NCBI GenBank assembly: GCA_946479615.1
Contig: CAMLGR010000008.1
Span: 1-54,431 of the forward strand
Origin: an uncultured Bacteroidota bacterium
Lineage (GTDB): Bacteria > Bacteroidota > Bacteroidia > Chitinophagales > Chitinophagaceae
Direction of reading: 5' to 3'
DNA: 54,431 bases
The notes under the pieces were generated by a model. It saw only the letters and a list, made by a program, of their open reading frames with translations, searched no databases and was not told the origin of the DNA. Below are positions 16,893-25,254 of this stretch, one piece after another. The translations under genes were made by a program, and so were the position numbers. The stretch's first letter is position 1, and each line of letters opens with the position of its first letter.

Positions 16893-18416
16893 ATGAAAAA
16901 AAATCAATCCAGGTTGGTTATCACCCTGCTGCTTTTTTCCCATTTCATTGTATGCTCCCCCGTACTGTCAATTGCCCAATCGCAACCCATCGGCGCTTTT
17001 GACAACCATGAAGATGTAGGTAATCCCACCCTGAAAGGAAATACCATCTATAACACCGCCAATCAAACTTATACCCTGTCCGGCGCCGGCAAAAATATCT
17101 GGACCAATCTTGACCAGTTCCAGTTTGCCTGGAAAAAGATCAAGGGAGATTTTATTATAAAAGCCACCGCCAATTTTATCGGTAAAGGCGTTGCAGGTCA
17201 TCGCAAGATCGGTATCATGGCCAGGGATAAATTAACCACCGATTCACGCTATGCCGATGGCGCTTTACATGGCGGCCTGCCGTTGCTAACCTCTTTACAA
17301 TACCGTCAATCAGATGGCGATACTACCGGCCAGGTGATCTTATCTTCTGTTCATCCCACCGAAATCGAATTTGAACGTTCCGGTAACACATTTACTTTTT
17401 CTACAGCCGTGTATGGAGAAAATTATAAATCGGTTACCAAAGAAATGACACTTAATGATGAAGTGTATGTAGGCTTGTATATCTGTTCGCATATCGACAG
17501 CGTCATTGAACAGGCCGTTTTCAGTAACGTGCGCATCATTATTCCTCCTGCCAAAGATTTTAAACCTTACACCGATTATATCGGCAGCAACCTGGAGATC
17601 ATGGATATCGCAACGGGTCTTCGCAAAATCGTACATACTGCTCCCAATTCCTTACAAGCCCCCAATTGGACACCCGATAATAAAAATCTGATCTATAGTT
17701 CCGAAGGATTACTTTATAAATATGACCTCGGCAATGGCGCCATTACTAAAATCAATACGGGCACTGTCAACGATCTTAATAATGACCACGTATTATCTTT
17801 TGATGGAAAGATGCTTGGCATCAGTAATCACCTGGGCAACCGTTCAACGATTTATATTTTGCCCGTTACCGGCTCAGATAATCCTATACAAATTACCCGC
17901 GAAGAATCAGGCCCTTCTTATCTCCATAGCTGGACATTAGATAAAAAGCGCCTGATCTTTACCGGGCTCCGCAACCAGCAATGGGATATCTGGTCGATCG
18001 ATATCGCTACGAAGAAAGAAACCGCACTCACCAATAATACAACGCTTGATGATGGAGCCGAATTAAGCCCTGATGGCAAATGGATCTATTTCAATTCGGC
18101 CCGCACCGGCACCATGAAACTCTGGCGCATGAAACCCGATGGCAGCGGACAGGAACAAGTCACCTTCGACGAGTTTAATGATTGGTTCCCGCATTTTTCA
18201 CCCGATGGAAAATGGATCGTATACATTGCCTTCCCCAAGGAAATCGATGCGACCACGCATCCATTTTATAAAAAAGTTTATATCAGGCTGATGCCGGCAG
18301 CAGGTGGTGTACCGAAAAATATTGCTTATGTCTATGGCGGCCAGGGAACGATCAATGTACCGAGCTGGTCACCCGATAGCAGGAAGATTGCATTTATAAG
18401 CAATACGAAATTCTGA
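16893..18416 (+). CDS. Secreted protein with LamG-like domain and TolB-type beta-propeller
   Basis: About 507 residues. A signal peptide (KKNQSRLVITLLLFSHFIVCS...SIAQ) is followed by a beta-sandwich domain at about residues 35-220 (GDFIIKATANFIG, KIGIMARD) similar in pattern to DUF1349/concanavalin-like domains. Residues 235-505 carry PD40/WD40-like repeats of TolB type: PNWTPDNKNLIYSS, LSPDGKWIYFNS, FSPDGKWIVYIA, SWSPDSRKIAFIS. Such proteins are periplasmic or surface propellers, usually without known ligand. The ORF opens at a TTG at 16884; the ATG at 16893 is chosen since it starts a normal signal peptide. It lies between an esterase and a GH39 gene and may help bind glycan. Confidence 0.85.
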   Translation: MKKNQSRLVITLLLFSHFIVCSPVLSIAQSQPIGAFDNHEDVGNPTLKGNTIYNTANQTYTLSGAGKNIWTNLDQFQFAWKKIKGDFIIKATANFIGKGVAGHRKIGIMARDKLTTDSRYADGALHGGLPLLTSLQYRQSDGDTTGQVILSSVHPTEIEFERSGNTFTFSTAVYGENYKSVTKEMTLNDEVYVGLYICSHIDSVIEQAVFSNVRIIIPPAKDFKPYTDYIGSNLEIMDIATGLRKIVHTAPNSLQAPNWTPDNKNLIYSSEGLLYKYDLGNGAITKINTGTVNDLNNDHVLSFDGKMLGISNHLGNRSTIYILPVTGSDNPIQITREESGPSYLHSWTLDKKRLIFTGLRNQQWDIWSIDIATKKETALTNNTTLDDGAELSPDGKWIYFNSARTGTMKLWRMKPDGSGQEQVTFDEFNDWFPHFSPDGKWIVYIAFPKEIDATTHPFYKKVYIRLMPAAGGVPKNIAYVYGGQGTINVPSWSPDSRKIAFISNTKF

Positions 18417-18423
18417 TAATAGT

Positions 18424-18513
18424 TTTTTACCACATAGGATCATACACACATAGATTTCACATAATAAATCTATGTGTGTATTTCTATGTTTCTATGATCC
18501 TACGTGGTAAAAA
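18424..18513. repeat. Inverted repeat of ACCACATAGG/CACATAGA words
   Basis: The left arm is about 18424-18457 and the right arm 18466-18513. They match as TTTTTACCACATAGGATCA and ACACACATAGATTT, but the right arm carries one extra word of about 14 bp (GAAACATAGAAATA). The outer end has T residues on the left and A residues on the right, the wrong polarity for an intrinsic terminator. Confidence 0.88.
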
Positions 18514-18544
18514 GCAAAGATCATCAAATAGCCGTTCAAACACG

Positions 18545-18578
18545 TAACTTTAATACACTACACTCCTTTAGTGTATTA
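18545..18578 (+). promoter_or_regulatory. Candidate -7 box and 10 bp hairpin before the GH39 gene
   Basis: TAACTTTA at 18545-18552 resembles a -7 box. Overlapping it, TAATACACTA (18551-18560) and TAGTGTATTA (18569-18578) form a perfect 10 bp inverted repeat with an 8 bp loop, ending 5 bp before the ATG. It could be a repressor operator or a hairpin limiting translation. Confidence 0.45.
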
Positions 18579-18583
18579 ATACC

Positions 18584-20257
18584 ATGAACCATTTACTAAA
18601 ATCCCTTTTCTTACTTTTCATTCCTGTTTTTGTATCTGCGCAGCCAACTCCTGTAACAATTACTGTGAATGCTGCAAAAGAAACCGGCACGATGAAACCT
18701 TTCTGGGCTGCATTTGGTTACGATGAACCTAATTATACCTACCGGGATAATGGCAGGAAGCTATTGACAGAATTTACACAATTAAGCCCCGTACCCGTAT
18801 TGGTACGTACACATAACCTGCTGACTTCAAAAGGAGGCAGCGCTGGTCCTGACCTGAAATGGGGTTTTACAGATGCATATAAAGAAGATGCCAATGGCAA
18901 CCCTGTTTACAACTGGCTTACGGTCGATAGCATTGTCAATACTTATGTCGAAAGACACATGATCCCTTTAATGGAAATAGGATTTATGCCAAAGGACCTG
19001 TCTACCCATCCTGATCCGTATGAACATAATTTCAGTAAAGATGGATCCGTGTTTACCGGCTGGACCTACCCTCCCAAAGATTTTAAAAAATGGGGTGAGC
19101 TCGTTTATCAATGGGTATCACATTCGGTAAAAAAATATGGAAAAGAAGAAGTGAAGAAATGGCTCTGGGAAGTATGGAACGAACCCAATATCGGCTACTG
19201 GAAAGGAACATTTGAAGAATATTGCATGCTCTATGACTATTCGACCGATGCAGTAAAACGCGCCTGCCCTGAATGCACGGTCGGTGGTCCACATAGTACT
19301 GGCCCGGGTTGGGATAAAGCATATACATTCCTGAAAAATTTCCTTACCCATTGCTTAAAGGGAAAAAATTATGCTACCGGCAAAACAGGCTCACCGTTGC
19401 AATTCGTGGGTTTTCATGCTAAAGGCCAGCCCCAGTACATGACAGATCATATACGAATGAATATGGGCGCACAGCTGAATGATATCGCCAAAGGTTTTGA
19501 ACTCGTCAGTTCATTCCCGCAATTAAAAAATATCCCGGTTATCATTGGCGAATGCGATCCTGAAGGATGTGCAGCCTGCTCCGAAAAGATGGATAAGCGA
19601 TATGGCTATCGCAATGGCACTATGTATTCCAGTTATACGGCGGCTTCCTTTGCAAGGATCTATGAATTGGCCGATAAGTATAAGATAAACCTGAAAGCAG
19701 CTGTCAGCTGGTCATTTGAATTTGAGGATCACGACTGGTTTGCCGGTTATCGCGAAATGGCTACACATGGAGTTGATAAACCCGTACTGAATGTTTTCCG
19801 TATGCTGGGAATGATGCAGGGAAACCGCATCGACGTACAAACAACGGGCGGACTGAAAGCAACAGATATCATCACCAATGGCGTAAAAGATCAACCGGAT
19901 GTACAGGCGCTGGCGGCTAAAGATGCCAGTTCGGTTAGCCTGATGGTCTGGAATTATCATGATGATGACCTGGCAGCTCCTTCTTCGCTGGTAACAGTAA
20001 TGATTGAAAATATTGGTAAAAAGAAAACACTGCTTCAGCATTACCGGGTAGACGATCAGTTCAGTAATTCATTTGAAAAATGGAAACAGATGGGCAAACC
20101 ACAAAATGTAACTACTGAACAATACAGTGAATTGGAAAAATCCGGCCAGTTACAATTGTTACATTCACCGGAGTGGATCACTACGGAAAATGGTACTACA
20201 ACGATAAAATTCGAGCTGCCGAGACAGGGTGTGTCGCTGATTAAGTTAAGCTGGTGA
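18584..20257 (+). CDS. Secreted GH39 family glycoside hydrolase (beta-xylosidase-like)
   Basis: A 557-residue protein with a signal peptide (residues 1-19, cut after VSA) and a TIM-barrel domain. WEVWNEPN has the acid/base Glu at residue 200; PVIIGECDPE has the candidate nucleophile at residue 323. The N-terminal GYDEPNYTY and RTHNLL segments match GH39 beta-xylosidases and related enzymes. A beta-sandwich domain follows at about residues 430-557. Several Cys residues (CDPEGCAACSE) near the nucleophile are unusual for the family. The substrate is likely a xylan-type or other beta-linked pentose glycan, consistent with the CE6-like esterase two genes upstream. Confidence 0.85.
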   Translation: MNHLLKSLFLLFIPVFVSAQPTPVTITVNAAKETGTMKPFWAAFGYDEPNYTYRDNGRKLLTEFTQLSPVPVLVRTHNLLTSKGGSAGPDLKWGFTDAYKEDANGNPVYNWLTVDSIVNTYVERHMIPLMEIGFMPKDLSTHPDPYEHNFSKDGSVFTGWTYPPKDFKKWGELVYQWVSHSVKKYGKEEVKKWLWEVWNEPNIGYWKGTFEEYCMLYDYSTDAVKRACPECTVGGPHSTGPGWDKAYTFLKNFLTHCLKGKNYATGKTGSPLQFVGFHAKGQPQYMTDHIRMNMGAQLNDIAKGFELVSSFPQLKNIPVIIGECDPEGCAACSEKMDKRYGYRNGTMYSSYTAASFARIYELADKYKINLKAAVSWSFEFEDHDWFAGYREMATHGVDKPVLNVFRMLGMMQGNRIDVQTTGGLKATDIITNGVKDQPDVQALAAKDASSVSLMVWNYHDDDLAAPSSLVTVMIENIGKKKTLLQHYRVDDQFSNSFEKWKQMGKPQNVTTEQYSELEKSGQLQLLHSPEWITTENGTTTIKFELPRQGVSLIKLSW

Positions 20258-20279
20258 GCAAGAGGAGCGCGCTCCGCTT

Positions 20280-20789
20280 TTACGAAACAACAGAAAAAAC
20301 AAACAGCAACGCCCCTATCACACTTAATAAACAAAGGGTCTTGTACAGGGTTACATTCATTTTGAAAAAAACGAGGCTAAAGGAAAGAAGGAACAAACCA
20401 ATCGAGATAGTGAGCAACATCGTATTGGTATAGCGCGACAACATATTCTTTATCCATTCCTGTGGCACACCGGCAGAAATTTTCCGGTATTCCAATACTG
20501 ATCCGAAAACAGGTGTAACTTTCAACTCCAGGGTATCATTAGTGAAAAATTCGTTTTCATTGGTATACACCGTGAAGTTTCTTTGCGCGGTAACCATTTT
20601 TTTATACGAGGTGTTGGTTCCTCCACCCGGGCCCGCTATATTGAATTCGTCGAAATCTTTTACGATCTCGACAGAGCTATGTGCAGGGAGAAATCCATTG
20701 ACAAAATAAACAAGCCAGAATAGTAGTACTACAACATTTAGAATACGGAGAGCGAGAAAGATACGATCACTTTGCGTTGAGGTCTTCAT
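20280..20789 (-). CDS. Small membrane protein of unknown function
   Basis: A 169-residue protein that I do not recognise. One hydrophobic helix at about residues 12-33, a soluble stretch of about 90 residues with beta-like pattern, then two helices at about residues 120-140 and 146-168. This suggests a protein with three transmembrane passes and one exported loop. It begins 5 bp downstream of aroQ on the same strand, so it is likely co-transcribed with it, but no link to the shikimate pathway is evident. Confidence 0.7.
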   Translation of the reverse strand: MKTSTQSDRIFLALRILNVVVLLFWLVYFVNGFLPAHSSVEIVKDFDEFNIAGPGGGTNTSYKKMVTAQRNFTVYTNENEFFTNDTLELKVTPVFGSVLEYRKISAGVPQEWIKNMLSRYTNTMLLTISIGLFLLSFSLVFFKMNVTLYKTLCLLSVIGALLFVFSVVS

Positions 20790-20794
20790 TTTTA

Positions 20795-21223
20795 TTATTT
20801 AGCGCTCCTGGATATAAAATATTCAAGCGCCAGTTCGTATCCCGTCAGGCCTAATCCAAAAATACTGCCTGCTGCTTTTGCAGATACATGGGAAATTTTT
20901 CTGAATTCTTCACGGGCATGCACATTGGAAATATGCACTTCGACCACGGGAGTTTTAACCGAACCGATCGCATCACCGATAGCCACAGAAGTATGGGTAT
21001 AGCCGCCGGGATTAAGAATGATCCCATCATGATCGAATCCTGTACGCTGGATCTCATCGATCAATTCCCCTTCGATATTGCTTTGGTAATAGCTGAAATG
21101 AATATGCGGATATTTTATTTTCAGTTTATCCAGGAATACTTCAAAAGAGGTATTGCCATAAATATCCGGTTCCCGCTTGCCGAGCAGGTTCAGGTTGGGA
21201 CCATTGATGATAGCGATCTTCAT
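20795..21223 (-). CDS. aroQ: 3-dehydroquinate dehydratase, type II
   Basis: A 142-residue enzyme that dehydrates 3-dehydroquinate to 3-dehydroshikimate in the shikimate pathway; the family forms dodecamers. IINGPNLNLLGKREPDIYG holds the catalytic Tyr and the mobile-loop Arg; NPGGYTHTSVAI, VEVHISNVHAREEFR with the catalytic His, and the substrate-binding Asn and Arg are all present. Length is normal. It is the first gene of a short minus-strand unit with the membrane protein after it. Confidence 0.97.
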   Translation of the reverse strand: MKIAIINGPNLNLLGKREPDIYGNTSFEVFLDKLKIKYPHIHFSYYQSNIEGELIDEIQRTGFDHDGIILNPGGYTHTSVAIGDAIGSVKTPVVEVHISNVHAREEFRKISHVSAKAAGSIFGLGLTGYELALEYFISRSAK

Positions 21224-21263
21224 AGAGCGAATATAAATCTTTTTAGGCTGTGTCTCTGCGGCC

Positions 21264-21383
21264 CTCTGTGTCTCCTCTGTGGCCCTCTGCGTATAATTCT
21301 TGTATGAGAGATACTAATTAAGGCTTTAATCAGAAACCTTACTCCAGGAGTTATACGCAGAGAGCCACAGAGGAGACACAGAG
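21264..21383. repeat. 33 bp inverted repeat of CACAGAGG words
   Basis: Arms 21264-21296 and 21351-21383 are complementary at 32 of 33 positions, with a 54 bp loop. The arms consist of words such as CTCTGTGTCTCC, CTCTGTGG and CTCTGCG. Degenerate copies continue outward on both sides (21248-21263 and 21384-21394). It fills the 235 bp gap between aroQ and carA. Confidence 0.93.
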
Positions 21384-21458
21384 TTACACGGAGGTAAGGA
21401 TACAAAAGAGGCTTTACTTATATAGTAAAGCCCTTTACTTTTTATTCTTGAGTTGACC

Positions 21459-22562
21459 TTATTTAGCTTCCTTAATCAGCCCGATAAACTCATCAAACAA
21501 ATACCGGCTATCATGCGGTCCCGGTGTGCTTTCAGGGTGATATTGTACAGAAAAAGCAGGTTTGCCTTTTACCCTGATCCCTTCTATGGATTGATCGTTC
21601 AGGTTAACGTGTGTGATCTCGATATGTGCTGCTTTTTTAACAGCTTCCGGATCCACGCCAAATCCATGGTTCTGTGTAGTGATCTCACTTTTACCGGAAA
21701 CCAAATTCTTTACCGGGTGATTCAATCCCCTGTGACCATGATGCATTTTAAAAGTAGGAATATCATTAGCCAGTGCCAGTAACTGGTGTCCCAGGCAAAT
21801 ACCAAATACCGGTTTGTTTTCTTTCATGATCCCTTTCACTGTATCGATCGCATAATCCATCGCTGCAGGATCGCCGGGACCATTGGAAATAAAATAACCA
21901 GCCGGTTTGAATTTCTTTACTTCCTCGAGTTTTGTTTTGGCAGGGAATACTTTTACGTAAGCGCCGCGGGCAACCATGCATTCAACAATATGTTGCTTGA
22001 TACCATAATCCATGACGGCAATACGGATCGGCGATTGCGCATCTCCCTTCTCATACGCTTCTTTGGTGCTGACCTGCGAAGCCAGTTCCAAACCATCCAT
22101 ATCAGGCACTTCGGCCAGCTTCTTTTTTAATACTTCAATATCCGTTGTCTCGGAAGAAATGATGCAATTCATGGCGCCTTTGGTACGGATATGCGCTACC
22201 AGCGCCCGGGTATCCACTCCTTCGATCGATACGATCTGGTTAGCTTTCAGGTATTCTTCCAGGGAGCCCTGGGCCAGCTTCCTCGAATATGTATCTTCCA
22301 GGTTGCGGCCGATCAGCCCTCTGATCTTGACCCCATCCGATTCAATATCTTCATCCTTAACCCCGTAATTACCGACGTGTACAGTATTCATGATCAGGAT
22401 CTGCCCAAAATAACTGGGGTCGGTGAATACTTCCTGGTAGCCGGTCATGCCGGTATTGAAACAAATCTCGCCGGTAGCGGTGCCGATAGCCCCAAAAGCT
22501 TTACCGTGACAAACTGTTCCATCCTGTAACAATAAAATAGCGGGAGTAGATGATTCAGACAT
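21459..22562 (-). CDS. carA: Carbamoyl-phosphate synthase small subunit
   Basis: A 367-residue glutaminase subunit that passes ammonia to CarB for carbamoyl phosphate, used for arginine and pyrimidines. The N-terminal half has GMTGYQEVFTDPSYFGQ and EDTYSRKLAQGSLEEYL; the C-terminal class I amidotransferase has NGPGDPAAMDY, GICLGHQLLA with the nucleophile Cys, and QYHPESTPGPHDS with the catalytic His and Glu. Length is typical. The large subunit gene is not in the window. The gene stands alone on the minus strand, divergent from the mntA/hepT pair. Confidence 0.96.
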   Translation of the reverse strand: MSESSTPAILLLQDGTVCHGKAFGAIGTATGEICFNTGMTGYQEVFTDPSYFGQILIMNTVHVGNYGVKDEDIESDGVKIRGLIGRNLEDTYSRKLAQGSLEEYLKANQIVSIEGVDTRALVAHIRTKGAMNCIISSETTDIEVLKKKLAEVPDMDGLELASQVSTKEAYEKGDAQSPIRIAVMDYGIKQHIVECMVARGAYVKVFPAKTKLEEVKKFKPAGYFISNGPGDPAAMDYAIDTVKGIMKENKPVFGICLGHQLLALANDIPTFKMHHGHRGLNHPVKNLVSGKSEITTQNHGFGVDPEAVKKAAHIEITHVNLNDQSIEGIRVKGKPAFSVQYHPESTPGPHDSRYLFDEFIGLIKEAK

Positions 22563-22724
22563 TTTCTTTTCTGCGTTTTAAAAACAAATTGCGCAAAGAT
22601 AAGGAGGGAAATTTTCTTTAGAAAGTAAGATATTCACATTAAAAGTGGACAGGCATGTATATTCCTCTTCCATGCCCTTATTTATGGAACTCCGGAAAAT
22701 ATTAATTTAATTATCTTTACAAAC

Positions 22725-23027
22725 ATGAGTTTGTCCCCAAAAAACAGGACGATATTGGAAAAATTTTTTATCGGGAAACCGGTAAAAAGAGCCTATTTAT
22801 TTGGGTCGTATGCCAGAAATGAGGCCGATAAAAATAGTGATATTGATTTATTGGTAGAATTGGACCATACCCGTCCGATTGGCATGTATTTTTTTACTAT
22901 TCAAATTGAACTGGAAAAACTTTTAAATATAAAAGTAGACCTTGTAAGTGATGATGGCTTGTCAAAATATGTAAAACCTATTATCGACAAAGAGAAGATC
23001 CTTATATATGAAAGGCACAATGACTGA
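22725..23027 (+). CDS. mntA: MntA-type nucleotidyltransferase antitoxin
   Basis: A 100-residue minimal nucleotidyltransferase. LFGSYARNEADKNSDIDLLVE near residues 25-45 contains the GSxxR motif and the DxD metal-binding pair of the family. In studied MntA-HepT systems this protein transfers AMP to a tyrosine of HepT and so neutralises it. The next gene is a HepT homologue that overlaps it, as usual. TATCTTTA at 22712-22719 could be a -7 box, leaving only a few bases before the ATG. Confidence 0.9.
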   Translation: MSLSPKNRTILEKFFIGKPVKRAYLFGSYARNEADKNSDIDLLVELDHTRPIGMYFFTIQIELEKLLNIKVDLVSDDGLSKYVKPIIDKEKILIYERHND

Positions 23028-23361
23028 CAAGCTAAGGGTACAGCATATTTTGGATGCCATAACCGAAATAGAAAAATACCTGGCGAATGTTTCATTTGAA
23101 GATTTCCTCGCTAATTCCGAAAAGAGATTCGCTACCATTAAGCAAATAGAAATAATAGGAGAAGCCTGTAATTATATTACAGACGCGCTCAAACAATCAC
23201 ACCCGGAAATTGAGTGGGCTCCAATAAGAGCGTTCAGGAATATTTCGATCCACGAATACTTCGGAGTAAACTTTCATATAGTGTGGGAAATAGCCACTAA
23301 CGATCTTGCCGTCTTAAAACAACAATTTGTAAAGGTTCTTACTGAATTACAGATGCAGTAA
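23020..23361 (+). CDS. hepT: HepT-type toxin (HEPN ribonuclease family)
   Basis: A protein of 113 residues (117 if started at 23008) of the HEPN fold. RAFRNISIHEYFGVN near residues 74-88 contains the Rx4H ribonuclease motif followed by the Tyr of the HxY segment that MntA modifies in characterised pairs. The start at 23020 is preferred because it gives the short 8 bp overlap with mntA and begins the usual MTDKLRVQHILDAI; ATG 23008 gives 20 bp. The active-site residues look intact, so the toxin should be functional. It could serve plasmid-like stability or phage defence. Confidence 0.88.
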   Translation: MTDKLRVQHILDAITEIEKYLANVSFEDFLANSEKRFATIKQIEIIGEACNYITDALKQSHPEIEWAPIRAFRNISIHEYFGVNFHIVWEIATNDLAVLKQQFVKVLTELQMQ

Positions 23362-23385
23362 CGCAACGGGATGCCTTCAATCAGC

Positions 23386-23449
23386 TTTTTTACCACATAG
23401 GATATTCTATGTGTATTCCTATGTATCTGTGATCCTATGTGGTAAAAAA
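23386..23449. repeat. 18 bp inverted repeat of ACCACATAGG words
   Basis: TTTTTTACCACATAGGAT (23386-23403) is perfectly complementary to 23432-23449; the 28 bp loop contains further CTATGTGTA, CCTATGTAT words. It lies between convergent genes but with T residues at the 5' side and A residues at the 3' side on both strands, so it is not a canonical terminator. Confidence 0.92.
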
Positions 23450-23499
23450 CTGTAAAAGGATATCCACTATTCAAAAAAGAAAACCATTTAATTCCTATT

Positions 23500-25047
23500 C
23501 TATTTCTTCTTCCTTCCCTTATACTTCTCCCTGATCACATCCTGTACATTCACATGATTGATCTTGCTTTCGAGCCAGGAAATGATATCCAGGTAAGCGA
23601 AAGCTCTTGTTTCCAGCGGGTTTCCTTCATATTGGCGGAGCTTATGCAATAGTTTTTCAAATTCCGGTTTCAGCGCATGAGCACCTACATGGAACGATCG
23701 GCGCAGGAACGAGAATACCTCCTCTTCCACCTTGCTCAGGTTTTCCATTTTCGCCATATAGCGATATACCGACTTGATGAGATATTCCAGTAAATCAAAA
23801 TTACCCAGTTCATAGTGCGCGATCAGGTGCAGCAGGCGCGCATAACATTGCAGATCGTTCCGCAATCCTGATTTCTGGTTGATGATACGGTTGAGATAAT
23901 CGATCGCCTTTTCATTTTCCCCGCTGCCGAAATACAAACAGGCGATCTTATAATAAAATACCAGCACCCGGTGCGTATCGAGATAGATACCATAATTCTT
24001 CAGCATTTTTTCCAGGAAAGGCACCATCTGCAAACCTTTATCAAATGTGCCTTGCAGGAAATAAAGATTGATCCGGGCCGTATAGAGGTATTGATACGTC
24101 AATATCCGGTTGTTATCATTTTCCTTTACCAACCTGCTTTTGGCAAACTGTTCAAAACGCTTGATATCCTCTTCCAGCTTATCATGATTAAGTAAATCGA
24201 AATGCGCACCCATCAGGTTGTGCATGCCTTTAATATAGCTGGCTGTTTCTACTGCCAGCATATCGGGATATTTATCAAAAAGATCCACCCATTTCTGGCA
24301 ATACCGGTAGTATTGTAAGAAATCGATTTGTATAAACGCAAACCAGCACCAGCTCTGGTAGAAGTACAGTTTTTCATAAAATCCCTCTGCCTTTGCTGCA
24401 TTGGCCGGCAGGTTGGTCTCGAAAAATAATTTTAATTCTTTTATATCTGCTTCATTCCGCGCATGGCCATGCTGGATATACCAGCTATATAATTGCAGGG
24501 AAAGATTGGACAATCTGTTCACCATCGCCAGTTGGTCATTAACCCTGTCTGAATCAGTAGCCAGTTGATCGGCCCTGTTTTTCATACTTCGCGTGATATA
24601 CAATGTCTCGATCTTCTTCTCAAAAAACAATACCTGCTGCAGATAGGTAAGCTGGTTATAACTCTGGGCCAGGTCCTTTAAACGGTCCAGCACCCGGAGC
24701 GCCTGGAGATACAATCCTTTATTGAAAAGAATACGGGCATGATCCATCTGCTCATGCAATTGGATATCGACATTATTATCATCCCGGATGATCCGGAGAC
24801 TGGCCAGTATCTGGCGGTACAGGCTGGCCTTGAGATTGGAAAGCTGTTGTTTCTTCAGCGACTTGTTCTTTTTCAGTAAAAGCGCCTCGTCGAAATCGGT
24901 CATTTTGTCCAGGGCATCAAAAAGCTGGACCACTTTCAGGTCCTCGCTGGAGGAGTTCCGGCGGGCGTAGAGCTTAAAATTCCGCTTTTCGGACTTTTCC
25001 AGCGATTTTACCAGTTGAAATAATGCATCTGCGGAGCGGTTGGGCAT
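23500..25047 (-). CDS. Conserved helical-repeat protein of unknown function
   Basis: A 515-residue protein, almost wholly alpha-helical by composition, with a TPR-like pattern: ARILFNKGLYLQALRVLDRLKDLAQSY, GSGENEKAIDYLNRIINQ and similar segments. The N-terminus (ALFQLVKSLEKSEKRNFKLYARR) is basic and recalls a conserved family I associate with Bacteroidota. There is no signal peptide or membrane helix. The C-terminus ends in a Lys-rich tail (REKYKGRKKK), suggesting nucleic acid or membrane surface contact. It stands alone, divergent from leuA across a 207 bp gap. No function can be assigned. Confidence 0.78.
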   Translation of the reverse strand: MPNRSADALFQLVKSLEKSEKRNFKLYARRNSSSEDLKVVQLFDALDKMTDFDEALLLKKNKSLKKQQLSNLKASLYRQILASLRIIRDDNNVDIQLHEQMDHARILFNKGLYLQALRVLDRLKDLAQSYNQLTYLQQVLFFEKKIETLYITRSMKNRADQLATDSDRVNDQLAMVNRLSNLSLQLYSWYIQHGHARNEADIKELKLFFETNLPANAAKAEGFYEKLYFYQSWCWFAFIQIDFLQYYRYCQKWVDLFDKYPDMLAVETASYIKGMHNLMGAHFDLLNHDKLEEDIKRFEQFAKSRLVKENDNNRILTYQYLYTARINLYFLQGTFDKGLQMVPFLEKMLKNYGIYLDTHRVLVFYYKIACLYFGSGENEKAIDYLNRIINQKSGLRNDLQCYARLLHLIAHYELGNFDLLEYLIKSVYRYMAKMENLSKVEEEVFSFLRRSFHVGAHALKPEFEKLLHKLRQYEGNPLETRAFAYLDIISWLESKINHVNVQDVIREKYKGRKKK

Positions 25048-25254
25048 CGTAATTCCTATTCTTTAAAATCCTTTACTGTATTGGGTTTCAGGCCAAATAC
25101 CCTGCTTTAAATGGTGTAAAACCAGTCTTATTTTGATTTTATACACCCCCCTGTCTCAGGTAACTTTAGAAGGCAGGTTGTTTATTGATTTTACCAGCAA
25201 ACAATACAAAAATAAGCAGCCTGCATTTTTATCACCGTAATATATCAATTTTCT

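Noticed and set aside
23386..23449. Intrinsic terminator interpretation of the CACATAGG stem
   Set aside because: A residues follow the 3' arm and T residues precede the 5' arm on both strands, the opposite of a terminator.
25085..25254. Possible leucine leader peptide and attenuator before leuA
   Set aside because: A 9-codon TTG ORF ending in two Leu codons and weak CCTG/CAGG stems exist, but there is no Leu-rich run and no terminator with a T tract.
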